DNA of 64,000 nucleotides from Tetracentron sinense (GCA_015143295.1 CM026574.1:15130938-15194937), one strand, 5' to 3'. Counted from the first letter of the stretch, positions 1 to 11,836 are shown. Numbers and translations are program-made. The notes: generated by a model not told the origin, from the sequence alone.

Positions 1-216
1 CATCCACCACCACTAGTACCACCCAACCACCACTAACACACCACCACCCATCCACCGCCACTAGCACTACCACTACCACCACTCATCCACCATCACTAGC
101 ACCACCCAACCACCACTAACACACTTCATCCACCACCACTTGCACCACCACTACCACCACTCATCCACCACCACTAGCACCACCCAACCACCACTAACGC
201 ACCACCACCCAGCAAA
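1..216. repeat. CCA-rich low-complexity array (left)
   Basis: Degenerate trinucleotide-based array made of phrases such as CATCCACCACCACTAG and CACCACCCAACCACC. It runs off the left edge of the window and stops where the SUVR-derived arm begins at about 217. The same kind of sequence lies at 1,930-2,450 on the other side of the palindrome. Open frames here encode only Pro/Thr/His runs and are not genes. Confidence 0.9.
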
Positions 217-545
217 TCTTGCACTGCTTATTACAACCGCATTTATGAAAGAATATACTTCATAAATTTTCTTACTAAATGACCATTGCAAGAGTCAGGA
301 ATATCCTCATTCTTGGGCTGCTCATACGGGCACTCTTTACAATAAAAGGTCCGATGATATTGAGGCTCGTGATTCCTAGATATACATTCTTTCAGAACAT
401 TTTCCTGGACCAGGCCTTCATGTCAGTATGTACACGTAATTGATGATGATAACATACGGTGACCAGAACAATACTTATACAATATTATTCACCTTTGAAT
501 TTTGTCATTAACATCGTGGAGGAATCCGTGCTACGTACTGAAGGA
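217..545 (-). pseudogene. SUVR-type H3K9 methyltransferase fragment, arm 1
   Basis: Read on the - strand, this stretch encodes recognisable pieces of the pre-SET region of plant SUVR1/2/4-type histone lysine methyltransferases: VLKECISRNHEPQ, TFYCKECPYEQPKNEDIPD, then SCNGHLVRKFMK and, after a frame change, KCGCNKQCK. Cys residues of the pre-SET zinc cluster are visible. The reading frame is broken by a stop after the HLVRKF motif and by frameshifts, and there is no catalytic SET domain. The fragment ends abruptly in the CCA array at about 217. It is the inverted partner of the fragment at 926-1,249 and keeps a Cys (SCNGHL) that the partner has lost, so the two arms have diverged independently. 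Confidence 0.8.
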
Positions 546-1206
546 CCACAAAAATACCTGAATTTGAATAGGTGAAAATTTGGATTCATTTCTCGACTTA
601 TCCCTTTCACTAGTACCGTTTGCGACAACTTCATTTGGCTATCCATTCGAAGAACTGTCTGGAATTTAAAAATTACCGATTTGAGCGACTATATCTTCAA
701 CTAATTTTATACCTGGATTTAGACTAGGTTCTTGGAAGTCAGCCCGATTTGGGCACCAAGATGTCATTTCTTCTATCTTTGAATGGTTTAGATGACCTTC
801 ATCCCAAAAAGGAAGTTGTCGGGAACGGTAATGGAGATAAGGATAAGAAGAGAACGAAATGAAAAAGTTCAGGTTATTCAAATTCATGTAGTTTGGTGGT
901 TGTTCAGTAACACGGAACCCTCTACGATGTTAACGACATAACCAAAGATGAATATTGTTGTTCACGTTGTTTTGATCATTGTATGTCATCATCATTCATT
1001 CCGTGTGCATGCGCACGTGAAGGTCTGGTCAAGGAAGAGGTTCTAAAAGAATGTATATCTATGAATCACGAATCTCAACATCACCAGACTTTTTATTGTA
1101 AAGAGTGTCCGCATGAGCAGTCCAAGAATGAGGACATTCCTGACGGTCATTTGGTAAGAAAATTTATCAAATATCTTCTTCCATAAATGTGGTTGTAATA
1201 AGCAGT
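217..1206. repeat. Long imperfect palindrome with SUVR-derived arms
   Basis: The reverse complement of about 217-660 aligns base for base, with substitutions and small indels, to about 775-1,206. Matching landmarks are CTGCTTATTACAACC at 222 with its complement near 1,200, ACACTCTTTACAATAAAA near 330 with its complement near 1,100, and GAAGTTGTCG near 811 with its complement near 628. The loop is only about 110 bp. Homology extends beyond the recognisable coding sequence on both arms. A transcript would fold into a ~430 bp imperfect duplex. The loop (about 660-775) and its open frame are unidentified. Confidence 0.82.
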
Positions 1207-1249
1207 ACAAGAACCGGGTGGTATATCGAGGCATAACATGCAATCTGCA
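926..1249 (+). pseudogene. SUVR-type H3K9 methyltransferase fragment, arm 2
   Basis: The + strand reads DVNDITKDEYCCSRCFDHC, then a short stretch ending PCACARE, then GLVKEEVLKECISMN, TFYCKECPHEQSKNEDIPD and GHLVRKFIK. After a frameshift near 1,180 it continues KCGCNKQYKNRVVYRGITCN-LQV. This order and spacing match the pre-SET and post-pre-SET linker of plant SUVR proteins (family usual: C-C-x2-C, C-x-C-A-R-E, YCK-x-CP, GHLVRKFIKECW-KCGCNKQCGNRVVQRG). The segment between the DVNDITK block and the CC-x2-C block is missing, as is the SET domain, so this is a captured or relic fragment and not a functional gene. Its mirror copy is at 217-545. Confidence 0.82.
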
Positions 1250-1384
1250 AGTCAAAGTTTATCTTTGTTCTGAATTTAGTGTTAGCTAGTGTTGGAGTTA
1301 CATCTGCACTTTTTGATACCCGATTTGGGCACCGAAAAGCCGAATTCCCGATCTGGAAGCTAACCCTTAAGTTTTAACGTTAGG

Positions 1385-1830
1385 AAATCTCTAATTAATC
1401 TAACTAAATCTCGGATTTGTAGAGTATAGTGTTCCAACTCACGAAAGTGAGGTATCTTTATCACTAACACATGCTAATTAAGCAATCACATATATTACAG
1501 ATTTTGCAAGGTATAGAGTTCAACTCACAAAACTAAGGTTCATCCTTCACTAACATACTAACTAAATAGGTATAAGATTCAGATTTTGCAAGGTAAAGTG
1601 TTCCAACTTATGAAAATGAGGTATTTCCATTACTAACATACTAACTAAATAGGTCCAAGATTCAAATTTTGCAAGGTAAAGTATTCCAACTTATGAAAAT
1701 GAGGTATTTTCATTACTAACATACTAACTAAATAGGTCTAAGATTCAGATTTGCAGAGTAAAGTGTTCGAACTTATGAAAATAAGGTATGTCCATTACTA
1801 ACATATTTAACTAAATAGGTCTAAATTTTG
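1385..1830. repeat. Tandem repeat, unit about 81 bp, ~5 copies
   Basis: Successive copies of a unit containing GATTCAGATTTTGCAAGGTA, then GTGTTCCAACTTATGAAAA, then CATACTAACTAAATAGGT. The best copies start near 1,575, 1,658 and 1,738; earlier ones near 1,400 and 1,495 are more diverged. No coding potential. Such arrays are common as subterminal repeats of DNA transposons, but I see no element end here that proves this. Confidence 0.85.
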
Positions 1831-1929
1831 GTGAGGCTGCTGGCTAAGAATGCTCTTAGTACTAAAGAATGACAGATTTTTTTTTTTGGCAATTACATTC
1901 AAGGTTACATTTGACATATTACACAATAA

Positions 1930-2450
1930 TAACACAACCACTACCACCACCCATTACCACCACCACCACTACCACCCATCCACCACCACTACCAGCATTA
2001 CCACCACCCATCCACCACCACTACCACTACTACCTACCACCACCACTACCATCACCACTACTACCACCCATCCACCACCACTACCACTACTACCTACCAC
2101 CACCACTAGAACCACCACTATCACCACCACCACTACCACCCATCCACCACCACTACCAGCACTACCACCACCCATCCACCACCACTACCACTACTACCTA
2201 CCACCACTATCACTACCACCACTACTACAATCACCCACCACCACTATCACTATCACCACTACTACAATCACCCACCACCACTACCACCCATCCACCACCA
2301 CTACCAGCACTACCACCACCCATCCACCACTACCAGCACTACCACCCATCCACCACCACTACCACTACTACCTACCACCACCACTAGAACCACCATTGCT
2401 ACAATCACCCACCACCACTATCACCACCCATCCACCACCAGTAGCACCAC
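1930..2450. repeat. ACC/CCACCACTA low-complexity array (right)
   Basis: About 520 bp of CACCACTACCAC-type phrases with internal higher-order copies (CATCCACCACCACTACCAG recurs at about 2,140 and 2,290). It reads open in several frames because it has no A/T-rich stops; the resulting Thr/His/Pro peptides are artefacts. It is bordered by two direct copies of GGTGAGGCT (near 1,830 and 2,494), possibly edges of the inserted block. Confidence 0.9.
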
Positions 2451-2730
2451 CACTAACTTTTTGTGAGTTTTGGCTATTTTGGTGAGTAAAAGTTGGTGAG
2501 GCTATTAGGAATTCTCTAATGCAGTTAAAAATAGAAAATAAAACATTTAAAATTAACATTTACCTGCTCCGACGCTTGTGGTGCTGTCAAAGGCTCACTT
2601 GCATGCTGTCTGTGATGTATTTGAGACAATAAATGATTCAAGATCATATTATTAAACATGTTTAATTAATTTCGATTAGATTATATACTTGCCCCTGCCC
2701 CTGCCCCTACCCCAACCTCAGGCCCATCCC

Positions 2731-4080
2731 CTATAGTACCCGGTCGAGGGTCGCCTGGATCTGAGCAATTTGAGTCTGCTGGGTCGCCACAAGCGCCTGA
2801 GTAAACGCGAGCTGATCCCTTAACATCTGGGTCTCAGCAGCTTCTGACGCCGAACTGGCATGGCTCGACGATCGTGACCAGCCTAACTGGGTGGCGGTCG
2901 GGCCTAATCCGAGACCACGTATTCTCCCAGAATGCTCAGGCGGCATGACCTAGGAGAATACATCATTTCGCACCGTGCTGTCCTGTGACCCATCCGGTAG
3001 CTGTGCCAAGAGCTCCCTCATGCGTCCCTAAAAACAATTGGAAACAGTTGTTGGATGTCGCATATGTTAAAAAATTAAGTATTTTATATAATGAAATATT
3101 CGAACTTCTACCGACCATCAACTCTCCAGCCTCCTCGTTCACCGGTGTACCACTCTTGTCTTGGTGCGTGACGATCCACACCTCTGGACGCCCCGGGGCT
3201 GTCTGGGTCGGGCTTGCCTTCTTCTGTGCTCCCAATAATGACAACATCAACCAGCCAACATAACATAAAGATGAATGATAAATTTCAAATTTAAGAAACG
3301 TTTCTTTGAACATACCATCGCGTCTTTGACGCGAGCAAAGCTCTTTGACCCAGAAGTGTGCATCACCTTCTGCTTTTTCCGATTCTCTTTATTTTGAGTG
3401 CTTCTTTTCTGAGAATGAATAAGTGACATTATTGAAGTCTATTACATATTAGAATAAAGAAGTTAATGAAGATATACCATCCTTGTATCGAAGAACCAAT
3501 AATCCATGAGGCCATGCCACTGGCTCTCTGGAATATCTGAGGGGCATCTGACATAGACACCCGCCGGTCCAAGCTCCGCGATCATGTATTTCATCTTCAA
3601 CCTTGACCTCCAGTCCCTCCACTTATGCTCAAGTGAGTGGAAGACATTTTTCTCCAGGCTAGGCGGGACCCGTAAATGTTCCTGGATCACATTGTCAATT
3701 GCTTACTTTTTCAACTATTAATATAACAAATGTCATTCTATTCAAAAATGAAAATTATAAGACATGCATATTTTTTACGTCTTACCTAGACTAGATGCCA
3801 GACACGTGCCCTGGCCTCGGTGCCGATGTCCCTCCAACTGACATCGAAGCGCAAAAGGTGTGGGTCACGAGCTATGGTACCCAAAAACTGACTTAACGTT
3901 TTGCCACTCGCCCTACGGGTTGGACAAGATCGTCGATCTCAACCTCTATCAACTCCCCTGGCTGGGCAGTGTGCATACCCAGCATCTTGGTACGGCCTCG
4001 GGTCTTCCTCGTAGGCCCGGGCGCAGGTGCAGAGGACTCAGCATGTGGTGGCGAACCACTAGGTCCTGCAGGATCCATCT
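2731..4080 (-). pseudogene. CACTA element second ORF (Transposase_24-type)
   Basis: Four - strand blocks separated by intron-like gaps encode the protein usually found next to TNP2 in plant CACTA transposons. In order: 4,080-3,790, starting MDPAGPSGSPP after a TTTTTCAG acceptor and including VGRVAKR and DVSWRDIGTEARARVW; 3,690-3,480, with HKWRDWRSRLKMKY and SQWHGLMDYWF; 3,390-3,120, with GSKSFARVKDAM and VWIVTHQDKSGTPVNEEAGE; 2,946-2,731, with SGRIRGLGLG and a coiled-coil-like tail rich in Gln. These match the WRDWRSRLK, GSKSFAR and THxxxGTPVNEEA signatures of the Transposase_24 family. Splice sites were not all resolved and the C terminus may be incomplete. Confidence 0.75.
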
Positions 4081-4125
4081 GAAAAAGAACATACAAATAA
4101 ACAAGCTATTAATGAAAATTTCATG

Positions 4126-5272
4126 CACATCCACGGTGGTAAGTTGTATGGGATAAGAACCACAGGCCATGTGCTGTGAGCAATACTCATCATCCCAAAT
4201 GGATTGAAGCCGTCAGTTGCCAACCCAAGTCTCACATTTCGAGCATCCGAAGCGAAAAAATGATAGTTGTTGTCCAAATTTTCCCAGGCCGGTGAGTCTG
4301 CAGGATGCCTTAACCTCCCATCGTTAGTTCGACCCTCATCATGCCATCTCATTTCAGAAGCAGTCTTGGACGACATAAACAATCTTTGTAACCTGAGTTT
4401 CAACGGAAAGTGACGCAAAATCTTTGCAGGAGTCTTCTTTTTCTTGCCTCCCGACTGATCATCCCCTGTCTTCCATCTTGATTCACCACAGATGTCACAT
4501 GTTTGTTTGTTCACAGTGTCTTTCCAGTAAAGCATGCAATCATTGGGGCAAACATCAATTTTTTCATAGTTAAGCCTCAAGTCAGACATCACTTTTTTTG
4601 TTTGAAAGTACGTATCCGGTAGTGTTGATCCCTCGGGGAGTATCTCCCTCAACAACTCAAGCAACAAGGCGAATGATTTGTTACTCCATCCACTAAGACA
4701 CTTAATGTGATATAATCTTACAATGACAGACAACTTCGTGTGATTCAGACATCCTGGATACAAAGCCTGTCCCGCATTCCTTACCAATTGGAAAAATTTA
4801 TCTGCCTCAGGAGTGGGATCCCGACTACTGGCACCGGTTTTATCTCGATTTGGTACCCCAAACAAATTGTGCACCAGGTCTTCCATCTCATTATGTCTGT
4901 CGTGCACGTCAGGATTCTGAGACATTCTTCCGCCAACCGATGTGTGTTGTAATATGTCTTCCCCATGATAAAACCAGATCTTATAGTTAAGGTCGAATCC
5001 ATAACAGATCATATGGTCGTACGCTGTACCTCTCTCTTGATAAAGGACATTGTTGCATTTGGGACATGAACACTTTATACCGCTATTGTTATCACTCGCT
5101 CCACGAGCTAATGCAAACTCTATAAACTTCTTCACCCCTTCTATGTATTCCTTTGAAACCCTATGTAACTAAAACAATATCATATGCTTAGATGTTCATA
5201 TTTTATCATTCAGGGTTTCGTCAAAACTTATGACAAATAGTACCTTGACTTTCTAATCCAACTCCTATCCAT
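4126..5272 (-). pseudogene. TNP2-like CACTA transposase, C-terminally truncated
   Basis: Exon 1 (5,272-5,244) encodes MDRSWIRKS and joins, through a GT donor at 5,243-5,242 and a CATAG acceptor before 5,160, to exon 2, reading RVSKEYIEGVKKFIEFALAR. This is the transposase-associated domain (zinc ligands in CSCPKC). Then come PGCLNHTKLSVIVRLYHIKC, NYEKIDVCPNDCMLYWKD, CDICGESRWK and LRHFPLKLRLQRLFMS, typical of the tnp2 family. Similarity stops after PPWMCMK at about 4,126, where the family normally continues into most of the catalytic core; the next sequence is intron-like and leads to the second ORF. The element is therefore internally deleted and cannot make a full transposase. The chosen start is the conserved MDRSW. 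Confidence 0.85.
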
Positions 5273-6009
5273 GAGGGATGAGATGAGATTTCAAAGTCCT
5301 GCTTCGTTAGCTATTCTGAGAAATAGGAAATGTTGATCACATCAGTCAATTGCAATAAAACAACTATCAAATGACTTTTCCATCTACACAATATGCATGC
5401 ATGCATGCTTCCTATCGTTTTCAACTTCTCTTCTAACGGGTGGGGTGTTCCTATCCCATTTAGGAATGCATAATCTCTAATATTCACTTGCTCAAGTGGT
5501 TTGTTCCATTTCAAGAAAATTTCGGCAGCATTTCCCTATGGTTCTCCAAGCACACGACTTAGACTAAGGGCAAACATGCCACATAGTCTAAATATGTACC
5601 CAGAGAACAAGAGAACCAACTGCCAAAATTTTCTTCAATCTGGGCAAACAATGAGCAACTAAATATACTAGAGATTATGCATTCCCAAACTGTCCAACCA
5701 GACAATTCAAGAATCATAAACAGACAAATACACTGTATCACAAACAAAACCGAAATGTTGTTAACCTGCATTTAGCCTCACAAGAGAACTAAATGACATA
5801 GTTTATAACTAATCTGTCCAAATAGGTGATATAAGAAATGCACTTGTCACGCAATGATTGTTGAACAGGAAATCTAAGCTTCAATGCATGGATGAGTATG
5901 AACCTATGAACTTAAATTTCCATTTAATCACTGATAATGTCCTTCATAGGGTAATATGTACATTATCTGCTTCAACATTGACATATAACATAGAGATCAG
6001 AAGGAAATA
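5273..6009. other. CACTA 5' leader, no gene seen
   Basis: AT-rich sequence between the transposase start and a nested repeat block. Short open frames on the - strand have no recognisable domains. It is probably leader or intron sequence of the CACTA element, judged only by position. Confidence 0.5.
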
Positions 6010-8500
6010 TCATATAGGGTAAATTACATTCACCTCCCTTGAGGTTTGATGAAATTTCAGAAATCTCCCTTCTAGTTTAAGAAATTACACTGCCCTCCCC
6101 TGTCAGAGTCTTAATATTAACACTGTTAACTAAAGTTATCATTTTCCCATTTTGCCCCTATTACTTGAATACACATTAACTATGATTAAGATTTACTCAC
6201 CCCTAGGGTTTATCCTTCTAACCTTAGCACATAGTGAAAAATAACCTTAGGTTAGTTATGTTAAACCGCAATTAAAGACAGCTCTACAAGCCGTCATGTG
6301 TCCCTTTTAACACCCACTAATTGTGGTTAAGATTCACTTATCCCCAGGATTCAATAATCTAACCTTGGTTATAAGAAAATATAATGAAAAATTTTAATCT
6401 TAGGTTAATTATGTTTAACACCAGTTAAAGGATCTCTATAAGCAACCATGTGTCCCTTTTAACACTCACTAACTATGGTTAAAACTCACTCACCCATAGG
6501 GTTCATCCATCAAACCATGGTTTTTAGAAAAAAAAACCTTCGGTTGCTTATGCTTAACCACAATTAAAGGGAGCTCTATAAGCCGCCACGTGTCCCCTTT
6601 AACGCCCACTAACTGTGGTTAAAATTCACTCACCCCTAGGATTCATTCATTTATCCTTGATTTTTAGAAGAAAAACAAAACCTTAGGTTGTTTATGCTTA
6701 ATCACAATTAAAGGAGGCTCTACAAGCCGCCACGTGTCCCATTTAACACCTACTTAATTGTGCTTAAGATTCACTCACCCCTAGGTTTAATCCATCTAAC
6801 CTTGCTTTTAAGGAAAAATTAAACATATTAACCTTTGGTTAATTATGTTTAACCACAGTTAAAGGATCTCTATAAATCGGCATGTGTCCCTTTTAATACC
6901 CACTAACTATGGTTAAGATTCACTCACCCCTAGAGTTCATCTATCTAACATTGGTTTTTAGAAAACAAATATATATTCTTGATTTTAGAAATATATATTA
7001 ACTTTAAGTTGATATTATTGAACCCTAATGGTTAGTTAATCAAAACCATGATTGATTTGGGTTAAAAGGGACACTTGTTGGCTGATGGGTGTTTTTGAAC
7101 TCTCCCCAAATCCAATCACAATTAGCTATGATTCGATCTCTATGATTAGGAATGGGGGTAGGTGACCTTGATTGTTGAATTTGTTTTTTTGAGTTGAGAT
7201 CATATTCAATCACGATTGAACTTTCCCCGAGTTCAATCACACCCACAGGTTCAACAATCTACTCAAACAATTTAGAAAAAAAATATTAACTCTAATGGTT
7301 TAAAGTTCTTAACTACAATTAAAGAGGTTATGTGAGTGTTACTGTCCGAATTCAATCACAATTGGATAGAATCGGGACTCATAATTTTTTATACTAAATT
7401 GTTTAAGTATTTTTTTTTTCACAGTCTAGGGTTAGGGGTTAATATATGTTCTAGGAAAGACAACAGAATTTTTGTGGCATATGCCAAAAGGATTAGAGAA
7501 TCTAGAGGTCACATGGCGAGAAAATGGGGCATATCCCATTTTTGTGGCATATCCCAAAAGGATTAGAGAATCTTAGTCACAATTAAAGAGAGTTAAAAAG
7601 GGGTCACATGGTGATCAAATTGGGAGAAGGCACATTCTTTTGCTCCACCGGTGAAGATGTGATTATTTTGCATAAAAAAACATTTGGCATATGGGGCGAG
7701 TCTAGATGTAGCATTTGGCACATCTTAAATAAGCTAATAAGCATATTTTGTAAATAATAATTTTGATGATATCATCATTTAAACATATTAAAATATCTAA
7801 ATTACCCTTTTTCAACACAAGGTTAGTTAATTCAATGAAATAAACGATTATTGGTTTCTAACCAAGGTTAATAATATCAACTTAAGGTTAATATATATTT
7901 CCAAAATCAAGTATATATATATATTTTTATAAAAACCAATGTTATATTAGATGAACTCTAGGGGTAAGTGAATCTTAACCATAGTTAGTGGGTATTACAA
8001 GGGACAAATGGTGATTTTTTAGAGATCCTTTAACTATGGTTAAACATAATTAATCTAAGGTTAATATTTTTATTATTTTCTTAAAAGCAAGTGTAGATGG
8101 ATTAATCCTAGGGGACACATGGCGGCTCGTAGATCCCCCTTTAATTGTGGTTAAGCATTATCAACCTAAGGGTTTTTTTTTCTAAAAATGAAGATTAAAT
8201 GGATAAATCTTAGGGGTGAGTGAATTTTAACCACAGTTAGTGTGCGTTAAAGGGGAAACGTGACGGCTTGTAGAGCTCCCTTTAATTGTGGTTAAGCATA
8301 AACAACTTAAGGTTTTTTTTTCTAAACACCAAGGTTTGATGGATGAATCCTAGGGCTGAGTGAGTTTTAACCATAGTTAGTGGGTCTTAAAAGTGATACA
8401 TGGTGGCTTGTAGAGCCCTCTTTAATTGCGGTTAAACATAACCAAAGTTTATTTTTTCCCTAGAACTAAAATTAAAATTAAAATTAACCTAAAATTAATT
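6010..8500. repeat. Large inverted block of ~145 bp cassette repeats nested in CACTA
   Basis: The left half (about 6,160-7,010) holds about six tandem copies of a unit running GTGGTTAAGATTCACTC, ACCCCTAGG, a T/A-rich stretch, then TTAACCACAATTAAAG, CTCTACAAGCCG and CCACGTGTCCC. The right half (about 7,920-8,460) holds about five copies in reverse orientation. The centre has a sub-element with GAACTCTCCCC and CAATCACAATTAGCTATGATT. The block begins near 6,010 with a GGTAAATTACATTCACC edge that resembles, in reverse, the edge at 34,245. No coding sequence. Confidence 0.8.
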
Positions 8501-8939
8501 ACCCTACACTAATTCACAACTTCAATAATAGTAAAAATCTAATGTCAAATAGGACTTCTTTAACAATCCATAAATGAGTTATATGATTTCTCATAATTTA
8601 TTTGGTCTTAAAAAAATTCCCTATAACATAATTGAACAAGAGGAATTAATCTAAAAATATAAAATTAAAAATCATCTAGTTTATCCTAAGATTACCGAAA
8701 AAAATATAGACCAAGTTACAAAATTCACCATTACTAGTAAAATTAAGCAAATTCAACTTCAATTTAACAACCACGAGTACAAAGAAAAATAAAACAACAA
8801 GAAAAATCTCCTAAGAAATTACATCACCTCCCCGTATAGAGTTCATACAACCCCCAGTTAGCAGAAGAAACCATAATCATCTAATCACAAAGCATAAATT
8901 TTAAAAAATATAATGGAACAAAAAAAAAGAAAAAGAAAT

Positions 8940-9420
8940 TAAACAAATGAAAAGCAAGAGAATGAACATTCACGGACTTACCTACTATTGTCGGAGAGGA
9001 GAAGGGGGTCTACAAGCTTGCTGTGGCTTCCGGAGCTGTCAGAGGTGGAGTTGCCGTGGAGCTGCCGGAGGTGGCCGAAGGTGGCTGGAGTTAAGAGAGA
9101 GAGAGAGAAAGCTAAACACTAAAAAAAATATCGCTTGCATGCATAGAGAGAGTGATTACCTGAGCGTGGAGAGGGAGATCGTGGAGCTGCTGGAGGTGGA
9201 GCAGGTGGCAGAACGTGTTCAGGTGGTCGCGGTCGTGGAGTTGCCGGAGGTGGCAGATGAGGGAGATCGTGGAGTCGCCGGAGGTGGTCGTCGGAGATCG
9301 TGGACTCGCCGGATTTCAGGTGGTCGGTGGTCATGGAGTGGCCGGAGAGAGCAGGAGAGAGCAGAGAGCAGGAGAGAAGGGGAGGAAGAAAGAAGAAATT
9401 ATCTGGGTTAATATTAATTA
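8940..9420. repeat. GC-rich, purine-rich tandem motifs near the CACTA end
   Basis: A base-composition island (rich in GGAGGTGG, GTGGAG and CCGGAG) of short imperfect repeats such as GGAGATCGTGGA and GCCGGAGGTGG. Open frames on both strands are by-products of the composition. It lies directly inside the subterminal repeats, where CACTA elements carry promoter or leader sequence; this role is inferred from position only. Confidence 0.65.
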
Positions 9421-9429
9421 ATATCACGA

Positions 9430-9731
9430 TGGTTTCAAAGTACCGCCGTAATATATATACATATAACTGCGGTTATTTTTAAAACCGCCGTGCTATGTTG
9501 CAAAGGCGGGAATCCAAAAGGTTGGAGGGAAATCATTCCACGAAGGTTATGAGTAAAGCCGCAGCAATATATTACATACTACGGCGGGTATTAATTACCC
9601 GCTGTGAATTTCATCCCGAAAACAGTCATAGACGGCGGTATTATAATACCGCCGTGTTATACCTTAGGTTGCGGTGGTATTACCATACCACCGCAAAAAA
9701 TCCGCTGCGGTAGGCCATTATTTTTATAGTG
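9430..9731 (-). mobile_element. CACTA terminal and subterminal repeats
   Basis: The segment ends in TTTTTATAGTG, the complement of CACTATAAAAA, which is the CACTA terminal motif. Inside it are several short palindromic subterminal repeats: ACGGCGGTATTATAATACC-GCC, GCGGTGGTATTACCATACC-ACC, GGCGGGTATTAATTACCCGC and a diverged copy near 9,440-9,490. Dense GC palindromes next to the terminus are characteristic of CACTA transposase-binding zones. The transposase reads toward lower coordinates, so this is the element's 5' end. The opposite end was not found in the window. Confidence 0.85.
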
Positions 9732-9734
9732 ACA

Positions 9735-11793
9735 ATAACAAAAATAACATTTCTCCCAAAATAGCAACCATAAAATTTCTCGATAAAACCAATCATCCTG
9801 TGTATCAAGAGGTCCAATATAAACTGAACTCAAAATCTAATCATCCAACACTAAGTCTAGAGCAACATCAACTTAAGTATGATAATTCTATTACAATTCT
9901 CTCTCAAAATAAAACTGAAATTACACTAACGGTAAGGGAACTGGTCAAGTTCCCAAACTCCCTCAACGAAAGGATCACCTTCTTCCGCTTCCTCTTGATA
10001 ATTCTCTTTAATCCAAAGAACGGTTGTAGGCTCCTGCGCTAAATCTGACGACAATAATAAGTCGACTGAGTATTGAAAACACTTAGCGGACATCCAGTCT
10101 AACCAACAATAACAATCACACATATATATACATGAATTGATATCCAATTCATGCAACAGTTACATAATCAATTATAGTTTCATATGACATGTACATAATC
10201 AGAGTGCAGAAACATGTGAACATATCATGTTATCATCTTGACTCGTGTACTTGTGTAACACTTGACTTGGACCATCTATGCTATGCATGTTTGTTTTCTC
10301 ATAAAATTGTCTTCTAGGTCTTTGTATTGAATCCATGGAGGTGTATCGACAAAAGCATAAGCCCATAGAGCTCTTGGATATCAAATGTCCATGATAATTA
10401 TCTAGGACTTGAAATCTTATCCATGGAGAGCTTCAACGATTACCGGAGCTCCTTGAAATTCAGGGGTCCTTGTAAAATCATGCAGTATTCTTGTTTTTGT
10501 ACTTGTACTTGTTTCTTGTACTTGTTCTTGTAATTCGGCGACCATGCAGGGTTCATGTCATGCTTGTGTATCCGTGAGACTTGTAAACTACCACAAACTT
10601 GTGCTGGAGTGTAGTGATTAATATCCGAGCTCGGTCATCGCTTAGATTTCGATCGTCCGCCAAGAAACTCTACCAGGGTACATCTACCTGGTTAGAAAAT
10701 TCCTGACTTAGAAGACTTCTTCTAAGTTTAGGCCTACCCGAATGTCGATCACCATTTAATATAAATATGGTATAATTTATCATGACAAATCACCATATCT
10801 TATTAAGGTAATTTAACGATCTCAATAACATCATTCCAACATTTAGCATATTTAAACATTTGAATTAACACATTCAATCATTTATTCGTGTATAATGTCT
10901 TTCCTCAATTTTCAACATTCTATCATCCATAAACCATAATTATGCCATCAAACCCATCCACCATTTTCATTCATCCACAACTCATAACCATGCCATAACA
11001 CCAACTCTCTTTCTCATGTTTAATAAAACCCCTAAACAATTAAAATACTCTATTTTCAGTTTCGTATAATAATCTTTTCAAAATCATGTTAGAAATTAAG
11101 TAATTTTGCATTAATCATGTTAAACTTCAATAATCTTGTCTTAATCATGCTTAATCATAAAATAAACATAATAAAAGTTGGATTAGAGAGGATATTGACC
11201 TAAGGGATCGTTCCCTTCGATCCAAATCGCTTGCAAGAGGTTTTGGGGTTAATCTCCAAGCCAATCTCCTTCTTCTCCAAGCAAAGCTCTCATTCCCCAA
11301 GCAAATCTCTCTTAGAATCCTAGGTTTTCTCTCATCCTTTGCCAAATTAGGTTTAGAATAGTTAGAAACCCTAAAACTCTCGAAATAGAATCTCTATTTA
11401 TAGTCCTAGAGGTTTAAAACCCTAAAATCTACAATTTGGGAATTTTTAAAAACCAAAATCGTGCGTTCCGATCGATCGGAGCCACACATGATTTTTGGGC
11501 AACCAATTTGGTTCCAATAGATCAATCAGGCTGTGTCGTCCGATCGATCAAAGATGCTCGATTGATTACAGCAATTGGTCCGATCGATCGGGCCAGAACA
11601 GTGTGTTTTCTGCTATCATCCGATCGATCAGGGGTGACTTCCTATCGATCAGAGATCTTGATTTTTTGGGTTTTCATCTTTTTAAACATCCTAAACCGCT
11701 TAATTTTAATCACACCCGCATATAGACATATTATTGACAATTATGCTCCTATTAAGCCAAATAATAATAAGAAATTAAATCCGAGACTCTACA
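9735..11793 (-). mobile_element. 3' LTR (and possible flank) of a Ty3/gypsy element
   Basis: On the - strand a polypurine tract (AAGGGGGGAGGA, 11,794-11,806) follows the pol stop and is followed by TGTAGAGTCTCGG, a canonical LTR start at 11,793. A TATA box (TATAAATAGAG, about 11,394-11,404) lies about 390 bp into the LTR, and U3 carries five CGATCGATC-type motifs between 11,468 and 11,650. The far end of the LTR is not resolved: sequence down to the CACTA terminus may be U5 plus flank. The short open frame at 9,926-10,156 has no recognised domain. Confidence 0.65.
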
Positions 11794-11836
11794 TCCTCCC
11801 CCCTTAAAAGAATTTTGTTCTCGAAATTTACGCACC

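Noticed and set aside
1850..2485. 211-residue Thr/His/Pro open frame
   Set aside because: Direct translation of the ACC array; two other frames are equally open, and no domain exists.
8947..9411. 154-residue + strand frame rich in Gly/Arg/Glu
   Set aside because: Open because of GC-rich tandem words; the opposite strand is also open, and it lies in the CACTA subterminal zone.
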